A stretch of DNA of 64,000 nt from Lunularia cruciata (Eukaryota > Streptophyta > Marchantiopsida > Lunulariales > Lunulariaceae), in NCBI GenBank assembly GCA_948567375.1, contig OX419761.1, positions 29,612,243 through 29,676,242 of the forward strand, read 5' to 3'. The notes beneath the pieces were generated by a model. It did not search any database, was not told the origin of the DNA, and saw nothing but the letters and a program-made list of their open reading frames with translations. Both the position numbers and the translations under genes were made by a program. This document shows, piece by piece, positions 1-12,829 of this stretch (position 1 is its first letter; every line of letters starts with the position of its first letter).

Positions 1-1132
1 CAATCCAGTAGTGTACTGGGTAATTTGAGGCAACATGAGGTAGTCTTAGTATCCTAGAGCTGCCTAGAACATCCGAATGCAGGTCGCTAGCAGGTACAAC
101 ATCCAGCTGCTACCATTTCAGCTGGTTGAAAACCTCTTCTTTCACCTACTGTAGAGTGGAGGGAAGTTGGTTCAGTATATCTCTCTGAACCAGAACCATA
201 GAAAGTGTGATATCGATACTGAAGAATGTACATAATTCATTAACTCCTAGAGACAAATTCTTACATCAGTTCAGCAACTGCGGAGGAGAATTCCAGTACA
301 GAGTAGTTTAGTGCCACAACTGAGATATAGCTCATTCTTAGGGAGTTCACTAGTGCGCGCGATTCCATAAGCTCTAAGCAAGTTACAGTTCTGGTTCCAC
401 AAGTCTACATCCCGCATCCTGTGCTTGCATCCATATACTTCCGCAATACAGAAGCCGAAATTTGCAGCTGCTTGGTTGACGGCTTTATTCTTCTCAGCTG
501 CTCAGGCGTGCAGTCCACATAGAAACTCGGCCAAGTTGAACAATCGGCTTTAATCGTGGAAACGTGTTCATACTTCTCTGTTTCAAATCCAATCTTGTGG
601 GTTGGTAGGTGCGATCACTTCTAAGAATCCGAATGTGACAGTCTGATTACTTCAACATCCTGTCTGAGTCCCTTCGACTCATTTTAGTTGGCCACTCTTT
701 TGCGGCTCCAATACACTGCTTTAAGGCTAAAACTGCGTTCTCGCATTATCGTACATATACAACCCACAGTTCGCCTCAAATCGATTAAACGTCATGAAAT
801 AGTGATGATGTGAAACTTTTCACAGGTCAGATGAATTGGGAAGGGGAAGAATGCTTTGTGCTTGTCCATTACATGTGTGAGTGGGAGACATCAACCAGTG
901 TATGATCATTGCTGTCAAAAGCACCCTAGAGGAATCACAGGCATAGCTGTCTATTCACCTCATGAGATGAACAGACGAACTAACTCTCAATGCTCAGTGT
1001 GCAAGCATCTGATTCTTAGCAGATTTTAACAGAGGATCTGGACTAATGAACCTTTTATAGACGGAGAAAGTTCTAATCACTCCGTGTATCTCCTCACGAC
1101 AAAACCGAAAGTAACCTTGTACTTTGTACTTC
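1..1132. other. Upstream region without a recognised gene
   Basis: No supported coding frame is visible. Sequence complexity is higher than in the repeat regions further right, and no homopolymer or dispersed repeat was seen. It lies immediately upstream of the long open frame that starts at 1133, so it probably holds that gene's promoter and 5' leader. A weak TATA-like stretch (TTTTATAG) lies near 1053, about 80 bases before the ATG; nothing else shows it is used. Confidence 0.4.
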
Positions 1133-2650
1133 ATGAGCACTTTGCATCCCCGGTATGCCTTTATAGGGCACCACCTTACGGATTTGCATAACTCAAAATT
1201 CAGCAATCAGCCCAATCTTCTCCTTGCCCACAACTCCACTGCGAACCCCTCCGAAAATTTAGTTTTTGATTACAATGTGGATTCACTAGGCTCACTTACT
1301 GTAGTATGTACGCCAACTTGTTCCTTCCTTTCTCGTGCTTTGCAGTGTACGCTACGAATGGACACGACCTTTGGAGGTGATAAAGCTACAACGGTCCCTC
1401 TCTTCTTCTCCAGCCGTAACCTCCTCCCATCGGTTTCACAATCCGCTGTACTATCTCCCTTTAATGCCGAGCCGACGAAGATGTCCAGATTTCATGTAAA
1501 CCGTAGTCAAACCTTGCCGCAAGACTCTGTTGCAGAGGGAGGAAACCGTAATGCAGAGAATCCAACTTACACAGTGGATTTCACATTCGACGGAGTTGGA
1601 TCTGAATCTCCAAGTGAGAAGCCTCAGCAAGTGAGGTACCCTCAAATCATCGATCACCCATGCCACCCCCAGCAAGCATTAGCCTGCACCACGAAGCTGA
1701 AGAAGAGCGACTACCAGCCCTGCTTGCCTGCTGAGGGCCCTAATCGTTACTGTACTTGTGCTCCTCTCCCCTGCTGGAGGCCAGGTCTACCACCTTCTGC
1801 AGTCAGTCACGGTAAACCTAGCAGAACTATAAAGGAGTATGGAAGTGGGTGGTCGAAGTACCATCCTCCACTATGTCCTTCTCAAGAATGGCTAGATCCG
1901 ATATACGTGCCTCCTAAACAACATCCCGCAGGAGTGCCAGGGTATAAAATTTTGCCGTGGAAAGTCAGGCCCAGGCTACCTTATGGGAAGAATGTTGGTG
2001 ACATTCTTCCAAACCTTAGGCTTCGGCCAACAGATGTGTTTATACGTCCCTGCATCAGTTCTTATGATGCCTGTCGCAGGGGCTACGTGGGATTTGTGAA
2101 GAACTCTCAGTCCTTGGTCATGGAAGCCGGTTCCATGCTGATGAGGATCGCTAAAGCGTCGTTCGGAGCTTTTCGAATCAGGAAGTGCATAAAGTTGTTT
2201 CTACGGACTGTTGATGGGTGCTGGAGGTTTAAGGGAAACTTGGATGCGGATAATTTCTTCAACTTGAAATGTGATCCTTCGAACTACCAGAACATTCCAT
2301 CGAGATATAGGCACATTTTGGAAGCCAATACTGCTGATGAAAGATGCATCCCGCAACGTGGTGATATTGTAATTCATGAGCCCTGGAAAGACCTCCAACA
2401 TACGGATCGGCCTGATAAGTGCTCGACGTTGAAATGGTTTTTGCCGACTGTGGAAATCGATTTGAATGACGTGCTGGTGCGTATGTGTGTGTGGAAAAGC
2501 TGCTCTCAAGGTACCGAGTATGACGGGTTTGTGGACCTCTTTATGTATAGCGGCAGGAGTTTGAATTGGGTCTTCCTTGGTAGAGATGAGACCGTCTTCA
2601 AAGCGTTGGGTTTGGAACCGGATTCAGACACATCTGACGATGAGAAGTAA
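1133..2650 (+). CDS. Uncharacterised 505-residue protein, intronless
   Basis: One uninterrupted frame of 505 codons from the ATG at 1133 to TAA, the longest intact frame in the window. The frame stays open slightly upstream but without an ATG. Later in-frame ATGs at 1358 and 1481 could be the real start; the one at 1481 has A at -3 and begins MSRFHVNRS. I do not recognise the family. Visible traits: no signal peptide or membrane segment; a proline- and cysteine-rich middle (around residues 180-290, including CTCAPLPCWRPGLPP and YVPPKQHPAGVPGY); a mixed, probably folded C-terminal half with tryptophans (KWFLPTVEIDLNDVLV, LNWVFLGRDETVF); and an acidic tail DSDTSDDEK resembling casein kinase 2 sites. 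Codon use is balanced and unlike the AT-rich repeats around it. That the frame survives amid decayed DNA suggests a real gene, but it could be lineage-specific or a recent retrocopy. Confidence 0.6.
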   Translation: MSTLHPRYAFIGHHLTDLHNSKFSNQPNLLLAHNSTANPSENLVFDYNVDSLGSLTVVCTPTCSFLSRALQCTLRMDTTFGGDKATTVPLFFSSRNLLPSVSQSAVLSPFNAEPTKMSRFHVNRSQTLPQDSVAEGGNRNAENPTYTVDFTFDGVGSESPSEKPQQVRYPQIIDHPCHPQQALACTTKLKKSDYQPCLPAEGPNRYCTCAPLPCWRPGLPPSAVSHGKPSRTIKEYGSGWSKYHPPLCPSQEWLDPIYVPPKQHPAGVPGYKILPWKVRPRLPYGKNVGDILPNLRLRPTDVFIRPCISSYDACRRGYVGFVKNSQSLVMEAGSMLMRIAKASFGAFRIRKCIKLFLRTVDGCWRFKGNLDADNFFNLKCDPSNYQNIPSRYRHILEANTADERCIPQRGDIVIHEPWKDLQHTDRPDKCSTLKWFLPTVEIDLNDVLVRMCVWKSCSQGTEYDGFVDLFMYSGRSLNWVFLGRDETVFKALGLEPDSDTSDDEK

Positions 2651-3685
2651 TAAGTCCCTTTCATGTACTCGAATTGAATTTCCAAGGCGGAGTTACATTG
2701 CTGCTCTTTCTCCTGTTCCCCATGTTGATAGCTCGATTGTCATTGAGCCTCGAACGTGATCGGTCCAGTTCAGGACGGGGTGGCATTACGGGAGTTCGCA
2801 CATAATGTGGTTAGAGAGAACAGGCACTACGATTGCTGCCGCATGAGATTCAGGATGAGAATATGGTGTAACTTCCTCTGTGGAATCCTCCACCAAGTGT
2901 TGAGATCGACCGAAACATGACCATTGACTCCTTGGCCTTATTACCAAAACTTTTTTATTTCTCATCGAGAAAACAGTGTGCATCGACTTTCAGATATATT
3001 TCGTTGCAGTCAATTCATCTGACGTCCGGCTTCGATTAAAAGGAGGGGAGGTCAAGACAACTTGCTTCATAAGGAACAGGTTGTCTTGGCCCGGACGTGA
3101 TTGAAACTAAATCGAAATATGAGTCCTGGGAACCGTATATGAGTTCGGTGAAGGGATAGCGCATACACCCAACAACTATCTCTGGCAGCAAGATCAGCAG
3201 CTGATGTTGAATTTCTCATGGAATAAACCTGATATTCACAGATGTGCTGCACAGAGTTCTTCATGCGTAGAAACCACATTCCCATACTGTTTCTTATTGC
3301 AAACTAAAGACCAGGAGCCTTCGGTATCAGCAAGAGAGCTGAATCAAAAGCTGAATAGTCCAGCGAATGACTCAGAGGTTCATTGCTCGATCATTAGCAA
3401 TCTCAATCTTCAGACGTTGGATCAAAATACACTTTACACCTAAATTACTCTTGATCGAATCTAGATGAAGGGAACGTCCTGCGCATAGGGATGAGCCAAG
3501 AGGTCTGAGGTCCTAACCCAACGTTACCGCAAGCGAGATTCTTCCATATAAAGTCAAGAGCCTTATTATTTTCAACCGCTGGCACGCGGCCATATTATTA
3601 CTACTACCGTGCACAAATTTGCTTCACATGCACGAAGCTGCTCTACCGTTTCGATTTCCAAAATCTTCGGCACTGTTCGCCTTGG
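2651..3685. other. Gene-poor spacer after the long frame
   Basis: Contains the presumed 3' untranslated region of the 1133-2650 gene. An AATAAA polyadenylation-type hexamer lies at 3222-3227, about 570 bases past the stop. A 79-codon ATG frame at 3204-3443 on the plus strand has no recognisable features and I do not call it a gene. No repeat was seen. Confidence 0.35.
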
Positions 3686-3757
3686 CGCCGACCGTGGGGA
3701 TCGAACCCACGGCCACGTGGTTAAAAGCCACGCGCTCTACCACTGAGCTAGGTCGGC
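3686..3757 (-). tRNA. tRNA-Lys (anticodon UUU)
   Basis: A complete cloverleaf can be read on the minus strand. The 7 bp acceptor stem is perfect (GCCGACC at the 5' end, GGTCGGC at the 3' end) with discriminator G. The D arm carries the A-box form TAGCTCAGTGGTAGAGC. The anticodon stem CGTGG/CCACG encloses the loop CTTTTAA, giving anticodon TTT (lysine, AAA/AAG). The T arm is GTGGG-TTCGATC-CCCAC, containing the B box. There is no intron and no encoded CCA, as expected for a eukaryotic nuclear tRNA gene transcribed by RNA polymerase III. A four-T run on the transcribed strand about 20 bases downstream (plus 3659-3662) could be the terminator. Short reading frames across this interval are artefacts of the tRNA. 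Confidence 0.96.
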
Positions 3758-4595
3758 TCACTGAGTGATACACTACACGCTTAGGTATTAGTTTTAATAT
3801 ATTATTACGACAAAGAAATATGTAAATGTGGAATACAAGAATTAACGAATTTTCAAAAGCTACTTCGAATAATGAAATTGAGATCAAAAGACTACCAGCA
3901 GAGTAGTTATGTTTTGAGGATCCCTTTCCATTAGGAAAGAGAAGGAAGAGTGTATATCACACTACCCCAATTTCTTGCTTGTTGGTCCCTGAAAAGTGAT
4001 CAGGCCCATAGGTTAGCAATAACCTCTGGTAAATTTCCATATAAAGGCTTAAAATAGTTTTTAGATTTTTGAACCTAAGTATAGAAAAGCAAGTGTGCTT
4101 GTTAATATGTTTGGTTTTGCAGTAAATTGAAAGATAACCCAAGAATCCACTCTCCTAATAAAGCCGGGAGGAATTATCCGACATATTTGAATAATTTAAA
4201 ATTTAGAGGCAATGCAGATATCCTTACTGTTATCGATGTTATCTCTAAATCAGCACAAGTGAGATGATTCTAAGTAGTGCTATTATATTGCCACTGATGG
4301 TAAATTGACTGACTTACTACTACATGTTACATCGTGCTGGAGATGTGGAAGGTATATTTAAAAGTGAAAATATGAAGCAAGTATAGTGTGAAACATTTCC
4401 TCGCAAAAGGAATTACACATGTTGTATATTGTATACTAATTAGTTAAAAAAATATTTTAAATGGGGACAACTTAAATTACCAGGACTTTATATTACTACT
4501 GATCTTGTATGGTCACAAATTTGGTGATGTTAACAAGGATCTCAATACATACGATTGTCTCAACAACATTAATCTGGCATCCCGTTGTACACAAG
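3758..4595. other. AT-rich intergenic sequence
   Basis: AT-rich and low in complexity. No open frame with recognisable content, no RNA gene and no clear repeat structure was seen. Confidence 0.4.
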
Positions 4596-4806
4596 GAAGG
4601 TAGAGAAATTCCAAGGTGAAGTGACCTTTGTTATGAATGAGCAATCACATTCAAGAACCATTTGGACTAGCTTCTTAGTGAGCATGATTACTTTTGATTT
4701 ATCTTTTTGGAGTATGCTAGGTGTGGTAACATTACACTCTTTGGGGAATGAATCCGCCCAAGAGGTTACATAGGAAATAATAGATGGTCCTCATTGTGAC
4801 ATTGTA
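4596..4806 (+). repeat. Dispersed repeat R1, copy 1
   Basis: First of three related copies in this window (the others are near 6304 and 15690). Shared blocks include AATTCCAAGGTGAAGTGACC, CACATTCAAG, TTAGTGAGCATGATTACTT, GGGAATGAATC and the closing GAAATAATAGATGGTC. This copy retains a 62-codon open frame whose translation (VTFVMNEQSHS, then HSLGNESAQEVT) aligns with degraded translations of the other copies. The ancestral sequence may therefore have been coding, or part of a larger retroelement. Family unknown. Confidence 0.7.
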
Positions 4807-6303
4807 ACTTGTATCCTTGTGGGACTTACTAGTTCTTATTGACTTACTATAACTTAAATGACACTTTGTCATTACAGCTTGTCCATATTCAATTTTTATA
4901 TAAAGATTACTAATTAATAGAGTAACAAGAGTTATTGCACAAAATATACTCTAAATCTAAAATCAAAGAGAATATCCAACATATAAGCATAATCTCTATA
5001 AGCACATGGTCATACCTTACACAATAACTAAGCCAAGGATTCCCTTGCATGAGCCATTCTTGAACTTTAGGAGAATACAAACAAAATTTTTTATGGACCT
5101 AAGCGTTCTCAACTCTTTCTCAAAAGCCAAATATTTAAGAATAATATTAAATCAAGAGACTAAAATCCAGTTTAGTGGTGCTCACTCTCGCAGGCTCCCT
5201 AAAATAGTACTCCTCTATATTTGATTATGAGTAACAATAACTAATCATGGCTAATTTAGAAGAGTAGTTGAATTTTATAAAGAGTATATTTCTAAATACT
5301 CACAATGCAAAAGTAGAAACATCTATCAAAGTATCTACATAAGTATTGGAATTATAGTCCAAGTATGGTCTATAGCTTTTTTTAATCAAGTTCATAAACA
5401 TAAGAGGTGTATTGAAATGTTTGTTTGTTTCTTGTTTTAAAATAAGATGTTTAAATTTTTTTTTAAATACCAGAAGTTTTTATAAAATATTTATTTTTAT
5501 TGCATGGAGAATGTCACATTTCATCTGGGTAAAAAGAATTCTATCTGAAATGTCTTCAGCAGTGTAGGTGTTGACGCTGAAATGTTGGCATCGACCAAAA
5601 TGCTCTTGGTTGGCCCCTAACTTTTGACCTTTGCGGATGACACTCATATTTGATAAAACAAGAAACAATCAACCTGCGGAGCAGGCACCCTGGTCAGAAA
5701 AAAGCCACACAAACCCTAAAATTCTTTGTCTGCTAGGACAGTGAGACTATACATGTGATAGATCATGCAGAAAAAAAGGAAACAAAAAAAAAGTTTTATA
5801 AAAAAATTTAAAACATTTTGTCATCTGCAAAAGTGGAAAGAACATTTCCATAAAGAAGTCCCTCAGTAAGACAAAATAACATCACCATATATTTTAAATT
5901 TCCCTACCTTATGCAAAAGGTGGTATTTGAAACATACTCATATAATCCAAATCTGATTATATTCCCTTACTAAGTCAAACTTTGTGAAGTATTTAGTGTA
6001 AGTAAGTCATTTATCTCATATACTTGTTCTTGAAAGTTTTTTGTATAATGCATGGTATTCAATACATATTCCCATTCTTCCTTTCTTCTTCTCCATATAT
6101 AAAAATAGAGCTTCATGCATGAACAAATTTCTTGGATGAATCTTTTCTTCAAAATCTTCTATAATTAGATAATTAGATTGAGATCCTTGCAAGTATTAAA
6201 CCATCTTAAAAATTTCCATTTAAGTTAGTTTCTAATGAGCTTGAAGAGTGCAAAGCCTAAGTGGAAGATACTTTAACAATTGATGTGCATTTTCTAACAA
6301 AAG
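4807..6303. other. AT-rich spacer with a 250 bp more complex core
   Basis: No gene was recognised. Long A/T runs flank a more balanced core at about 5510-5760. The flanking AT stretches (near 5445-5490 and 5790-5820) are loosely complementary, but they are too low in complexity to count as terminal inverted repeats. Confidence 0.35.
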
Positions 6304-6545
6304 CCCATATGGGAAATTCCAAGGTGAAGTGACCTTTGTTATGAATGAGTTATCACATTCAAGCACCATTATGAATGAGCAATCACATTCAAGCACCATT
6401 TTGACTAGATTCTTAGTGAGCATGATTACTTGTTGATTTATCTTTTTGTAGTACACCAAGTGTAGTAAAATTACCGTCTTTTGGGAATGAATCTGCCCAA
6501 GTGGTTACATACGAAATAAAAGATGGTCATTATTATATCACATCA
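6304..6545 (+). repeat. Dispersed repeat R1, copy 2, with internal 30 bp duplication
   Basis: Second copy of the R1 repeat. It aligns with copy 1 from AATTCCAAGGTGAAGTGACC through to GAAATAAAAGATGGTC. It differs by an internal tandem duplication of 30 bp (6341-6370 and 6371-6400) with two mismatches. The duplication is in frame if the repeat was ever coding. Confidence 0.7.
6341..6400 (+). repeat. 30 bp tandem duplication inside R1 copy 2
   Basis: Two adjacent 30-base units, each starting ATGAATGAG and ending CACATTCAAGCACCATT. They differ only at TT versus CA in the middle. Copy 1 near 4636 has a single unit, so the duplication arose in this copy. Confidence 0.9.
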
Positions 6546-6999
6546 ATTGCTTTTGCTCCTATATCAAAATTCCTCACTTCTACTTGACTTCCTTTAATTT
6601 CAAAGGAAGGATGCATCAAATGAAAATTGTGAAATTTTAGGCCAAAACCTTTTATACATGTCCTACTTAACTTCCAAAGAGATCTAATGGCTACAATGTT
6701 TTAGAAATCTTCTAATTACATCTATGCTTAACCAAACCTATCTTATCTTATCCTAATCGAATCTTAAATAGGTGTAGCTCATGTAGATTGGCTACCTCAA
6801 CCTCTTGTATTTAATAATATTTTGTCTTGTAGGTGTTGACATAAGATCATGTCCTAACTAAGTTCTACAAAGTATGTATAGGTATGAAGTGCCTTGAGCT
6901 ACAAACATGAGATCTATCCTATCCTAACTACAAGATGTGTTGTAGTTGTTCTCTTCTAAGTTGCTAAAGGTTTATATTGTATGGGGTTGTTACTCATCT

Positions 7000-8970
7000 T
7001 TTACAAGGTCAAGTGGTACCTACAACAAACTCCCTTTACCTTTATGGAGTGGGATAAGCTCTACAACCTCCTTCTTGTAGCTACCAATTTCATGTTCAAA
7101 GCTAGTTTGTATCTCTTGAAACTTGAGGTGGTGTGGATTTTCAACTTGATCAATAGCACCTTGAGTTGGTAGTTCATGTAGATCTTCTTCTCTAATGCAT
7201 CAACTTGCATCTTGAGATCCTTCATCTTTGTACATTGTGGGTGCTTAGTTGCTATTCATTCTTGGTGCTCAAGAAGTTGAGTAGCATTATGGCCGATAGT
7301 TACAAGCAGACCTATTCATTTATACTCCAAGTTTTTCTATTTGCTCTAGAGCTTTGTAGTCACTTCATCATAAGCCTTTGTCTTGATTTTGTCCTCTTTC
7401 TCCTTTTGACACTTGAGTTTTGTAGTAAGCTCTTGAATATGAAGGTCTATCAACTCTTTTAGATTCTTGTAACAGGCTTATACTACCATCATCCTAGATT
7501 GGGCTCATTCCAAGACAATTTCTAACTCCAATCATAAAGATGCTACCTTCTTGTTTCTTATATGTGAAGTTGCTTGTCATGTTTGGTTCATTTTTGTACA
7601 ACTTTGTTACTTAGGGTGTTGAGATTGGCTTTCAAACATCATAATACACACTCTCATCATAATACATCCTCTCATAGGAATTCCTCTAAGGCTTTCATTG
7701 TTAGCACCACTATGTTGATGGTATACACCATCATCAGCCACAAGAGTGAGTTGCCTTTGTGCTTTAGCTTACAGAGGAGGTATTCCGTCATATTTTCAAT
7801 CTTCAACCTTGCTTCATTTATCAATGGTAGGCTTGTAGGCTGGTCCTTAGGATCCTTCTCCATCTCCTTGTGATTTATGGCTGCATTATCAACCACACTT
7901 GCATCTTCCCTCTTATCCTATAGCTGTCCTCCCATGTACTTCTCTTCCTTCATTTTAGGACCTCTTCATTTGTAAGTGGCTCTTTTTTTGGACCACGTTT
8001 GTCAATAAGATGATCAAGTTGAACCTTATTGTCTTGCTCCCTTCTTAACAACCCAGATTTGTTGACAAGAACACCTAGGATGAAGTCCATAATGGTTGTT
8101 GCTTTCTTGGGTGTCCTTTTCAAGTGGAAAATAGGGATGTCCTTGTCATCTTCCATCATCATTTTCTCCTTTTGGGGAGAGTTGCCTCAGTCCTCACCTT
8201 TTTTGGCTGGTTGAGATGATTTTGCTTTGTTGTTTATTCCCTTATTGTCCACCTTGTTGCCTCCAATGGAAAACAAAATAGAGTAAACAAGTTGTTACTT
8301 CCTGATCCATTGTTATTCTTGGAGACAACTTTCCCATGATTTGAGGGTATTTGTGATCCAAAGTGACCTATTTTGTCCATGTCTTCCTCAATTCCTTCAT
8401 TTTCCTCTTCTCTTTTGTTTGCTCCTTTGCTTCCTCTTTTTCTTGATGATACATCTATCACTTGGGTGGTTTGTTTTGCTTCTTGTAGGCCTTAAATTTA
8501 GGACATGTGGCTATTGTCTTCCTCCTAATGTTTGCCATTTTTTATGATCCTTCCATTGGTATGAACTTCCTAGAGCTTGCATGCTTCTCATCCATCAGCC
8601 AATATTTCTCTCTATCTTGCTCTAGGTGTGTATTGAGGTAGTCGGGGCAATAAAAGTGACTTGTGCATTTCTTCTCCTCCTCCTTTTTAAGGAAGTTGAT
8701 ACCTAAGTAGAAGTCAACTATGAATGATGAGACTATCATAACACCTCTCTACTCCTTCATCTCATGTATTGATTCAACTACTTGTTCACAAAACATTCAT
8801 GCTTAAGTTAATCATTTTCTCTTGTGAGAAGTTGGAAGAAGATAGCTTGGTTCAAGTTGGCATAAGCTATTTTTTTGGATTTGAACAACTTCATGATCAT
8901 TTTAGTGACAATTCAACAAAAAAGATATCTGGGGAAGTCCACTAAATAGTCATCAATCATTTTGGCTTTA
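7000..8970 (-). mobile_element. Coiled-coil-protein repeat, copy A (decayed)
   Basis: Read on the minus strand, this stretch translates to fragments that align with a plus-strand copy at 12830-14700, in the same order and with similar spacing. The best pairs are VYTINIVVLTMKALEE here against IYTIKTVMLTMKALEE there; FKSKKIAYANLNQAIFF against FRLKRTSYINLNQAIFF; and FYLGINFLKKEEEKK against FYIGMSHLTKKEKEK. Fragments are lysine- and glutamate-rich, as in coiled coils (for example the frame at 8234-8461). Frames are broken by many stops. I cannot assign the family. It could be the structural protein of an unusual retroelement or the plant transposon protein type; no reverse transcriptase or transposase motif was seen next to it. 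Confidence 0.55.
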
Positions 8971-11900
8971 TGACATGAGTTGTGTATCTTGGTCTTAAGT
9001 TTCTTTTACTAGGACTACCATGAGGAGTATCTATAAACCTCTGGCCAAATAGGAAGGTTTCATGTCCCAAAAACACTTCCAAGCACCTTTTGTCTAGAAG
9101 GTAGGATTACCTCTTCTAACATAGAAACATTGGATACTTGCAAATTCCATAGTAGGACTCTCGTTTGACTAATGTATTGGCTTTGAGATTGAGTCCTCAC
9201 TCAAAAATCTCTTGGGTTTTATTGATGATCTTGTGAGATATGACTACTATCAATGATAACATGCCAACACAAGTATCTATCATAAACAAAACACTCCTTC
9301 TCCCACAAATGCTCAAGGTTATAGTGTTGCAAAACAAGCTCTTGTGATAACAAAGCATTGGAAAAGTGGAATTGGAAAAGCATTGGCAAAAAGAAAAAAT
9401 TGAAATTGCAAAAAATTTGCCCAATGGTACAAGTTTTCAATTTATAGTGGGGTGAACCATTCCATCATTTGGTGGTCATGGTGGTCAATGAAGGGTCACA
9501 TGTCTTGCATAAAGGCAGATCAGGTAATTCAAATGGTCAGCATTTATGTTCTTTGGGAGCATAGTCATGCCAATTGAATGCACTTTAGTTGTTCTTGATA
9601 CTTGGTAGTACAAATGTGTGACAATCATCATACCCTTAGTGAACTTATACTTGCATTCTTCATTTGCACAAAGTTGTAGCAGTTTGCTTGTACTTACAAA
9701 GATGATGAGGTTTGTAGTGATAAAGTTGATGAACTATCCTCAAATGACCATGGTTGCAATGATATGATGTATGTTCTTTGTTACAAGTATGACAGTCTTT
9801 GTATTTGTAGGCTACCTTGTTGTAGGAATGCTCTTGTACCTTGTCTTTTAGGCCATATGCCCATGTGATGAAAGGCATCATCTCAAACATATTGTGAGTT
9901 CTGCCAACAAATAACAAACATTCCTTCATTTTCATCTCCTCCTATTATGCTACCTCCTACCATCTCCTATTAAACTAACCAAAAAAAAGGATTTCTCTCA
10001 TAAAGCAAAGGTGGTTCACCACCCAAGGAACAAGGAATAAGGAAGTACTCATCATCCCTTCATTTGTAGCTATCTTTTTCATCGAGTTCTCTAATTAACC
10101 ATGTCCATGACTATGAGTCTTGGAGGACCTTGGAATTCTAGTCTTGGAGGAATTCCATGGAGTTCAATTCTCCACCTTCTTAGTCTATACTACATTGTCT
10201 TGACATCCATTAGAGGTTTATCTTGAGTAAGAAATCAACCACTTCAAAGGAAATCAGTCATTGTAATCTTAGATGACATTTTAGTCAAACCTTACACAAT
10301 ATCTTAGCAGGTTTTTCAAATTCTAAGAGAAACTAAGCTATAAAGCTTTTAATTATCATGAAATAATAAGAATTGATGTTGACTAATTAAGCCATAGAGT
10401 GAGTGAAAAAGGCTTTCAAGTTATGAATGACCATATACAATTGATATTGGCTATCAAGCATTGGAAGCATTATTTGAGAGATAAGGAGCTTTTGTATTAT
10501 GTTTCTACCTCCTAGAACATGAAGTTGTGTATAGCATGCATATGTTTAGTAACTTGTGATAGTCTTTGTATTGCATTGGACCAAAAAACCAAGTAAAAGT
10601 AAGCTGATGCTAAACCTATTATTACCATACTAAACCAAGTATAATGCTAATTGTACTTGGTTTGATCACAAGTTGTCCTTAAGCTCAAAGCTCAACATTT
10701 GTTTCAATTACAATGGCTTGGATTTAGTTGCTTTAGCAATATAAGCAAGTAGATCAAGACTTTGGATATCTATTATGCATTTTAGATTCCTTGTACATGG
10801 TTTAATTTATCTAGTTGTTCAATTGTCCATGAAGTCAAATTAGGTCTAGCACATATTCTTGACTCATATTTCTTGGCCAATAGATCATAGATCAGTCAAA
10901 ATGGCTTCATAGTTTAGCATAAGATCAAGGTCAAAGTATCAACTCCTTAGATCCTTATTATAACTTAGGTTATTAGACTACCACTAAGACTAAAAATAAC
11001 CCTAGAATCCACCTCATATCCTTGAATCATCTCCTAGAATCTTTAACGTTAAGTATGTGCCACAAGCTAATCTTAGAGATACTCTCTCTTAGTTTAATTT
11101 CTAGATTAACTAGGACATCCATACACTTTTATTCTTTTAAAATTATGCTACAATTAAAAAATCTAATTATGGTCTCCAAGTGTACTTTTTTGTGATCTTA
11201 GAATCATATGAACCTAAATTTTAACATTGTGATCTAACTTAGTAGAGATACCAACTCACAAAACTCCCTTGGTAGTTGTGAGCTTGAAATGACCTTGATC
11301 TTACTTGAAGTGTCTTAATAAGATCTTCCAATGATTCCATATAGCATATATGTACTCTAGAAAAGAGACCTCCAGCTAAGTCATTTAGAGTTCTTGGTTA
11401 ATTGCTTACTTCTTTTCTCATTACATGACTTGGCTTATGATCTATTAGTATTAGCAAAAATCTTGCTATTTGCTATTATTTTACTGTTACTCTACACTCT
11501 TTTGATTAATAAAAACATAATTTCCTTTGAGATTTTCAATAAAACACTTGAACTTAAAAGAAATTGGATTGGAATTATAATATATATATCAAAATATTAA
11601 ATATAAATTTTTTATTCATTAGCTAGGTTTTCATTATATTCATAATTTATTATATTTTCATTAAAGAATAGTGATTTAAAGCATGCAATGGATTCCTAAA
11701 ATAAGAATAATGTCAAATAGCAATATAATGTAGGAGAATTGTATTAAGGTTTAGGTTAATATAATATGGTTTTATTAAATTGCATCTAGTAAGCTCATCA
11801 AGGTATTGTAGTGACCCACCTTGACTCTCTTGTAGCAAAGTTTAATTTTTTTTGATTTTTTTGAAAGATCCTAGCATGTGGTATGGTAGAATGTAGTAGT

Positions 11901-12829
11901 AGATGCACAATTGTCATTAGTTGTTATAAAAAATCCCCATAAAGTAGATCATTCCTTTGTACAATGACTATGACCTTGCTCTAGAGGATGATGGCCACAT
12001 GTTTATATCATAACTGGTTGTTTTGATAGACCATTGTTCTTACAATGAGCATCCTTGCAAAGCTCCTCCCTTACAAATCATAATGCTAATACAAAGTTCT
12101 GTCAATACAATCTTTTGCCATCAATTGAAATGCCATCCAATTTTGTGCCAATGGAAAAATTACTTTCAATATGAGCATATTGCCAAAGGATGTACCCTTG
12201 ACTGTTCAAGTACCAAGCACCATGCATTTATTGCATGACCAAGACTCCCATCAAGCATCATGATGATGAAGGATGGACTAGTTTCTACAAGATTATAAAA
12301 CCAATGTCTCCATGCCATAAGAAGAAATTTTTACTTTCAATTTATTCCTTCATGCTTGAGATTTTGGGTTACTTTATGCTACAAGTAATTCTTGCTGCTA
12401 CTGGTAGGACTCACCTTTTTGCTAGTCAAGTGCAGAATGCATTTGAAGGACTTTGCAAGAGGGTATGGGTGGCAAAGTAGATTTGAAAATCTCACTATTT
12501 TAGCAATGGCAAGATGGATTGCCAAGGAAAAAAAATAGAATTCATCTACAAAGATAGTAAACAAACCTCGAGATTTCAGAATGGGGTTTGAACTGTAGGT
12601 TGGACTACCTCAAGAGCTGGAAGCTAGAACTATTACTATGGGATTGGAGTCTTTTGAGTGTCTCTTTGTAAGAAAAAATTGCTTTAAGATAGATATGAGC
12701 GGCAAAAGGCTAAAGATGTGTCCAACCATGTGGACAAAAGATCATTGGCAATAGGTATTGGGAGGAGACTACTCATTGTTTAGATAGATTCATATGAAAA
12801 CACCCCATGGTCATCCAAGTAAGGAATGA
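8971..12829. other. AT-rich spacer between the two coiled-coil-repeat copies
   Basis: No gene called. Two cysteine/histidine-rich short frames flank the middle: minus 9660-9935 (CHTCNKEHTSYHCNHGH) and plus 12023-12238 (CQWKNYFQYEHIAKGC, which keeps the His-x4-Cys half of a CCHC knuckle). They sit upstream of the two opposite-facing copies and might be eroded zinc knuckles of the same element. A 10 bp perfect stem (AAACCAAGTA) with a 12-base loop lies near 10632-10663. The rest, including 10000-12000, is AT-rich without recognisable content. Confidence 0.35.

Noticed and set aside
3624..3887. An 87-codon minus-strand frame containing SSVVERVAFNHVAVGS
   Set aside because: This is the translation of the tRNA-Lys gene and its flanks, a common artefact.
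5445..5820. Possible foldback element with AT-rich terminal repeats
   Set aside because: Complementarity is only poly-A/poly-T runs and there is no target duplication.
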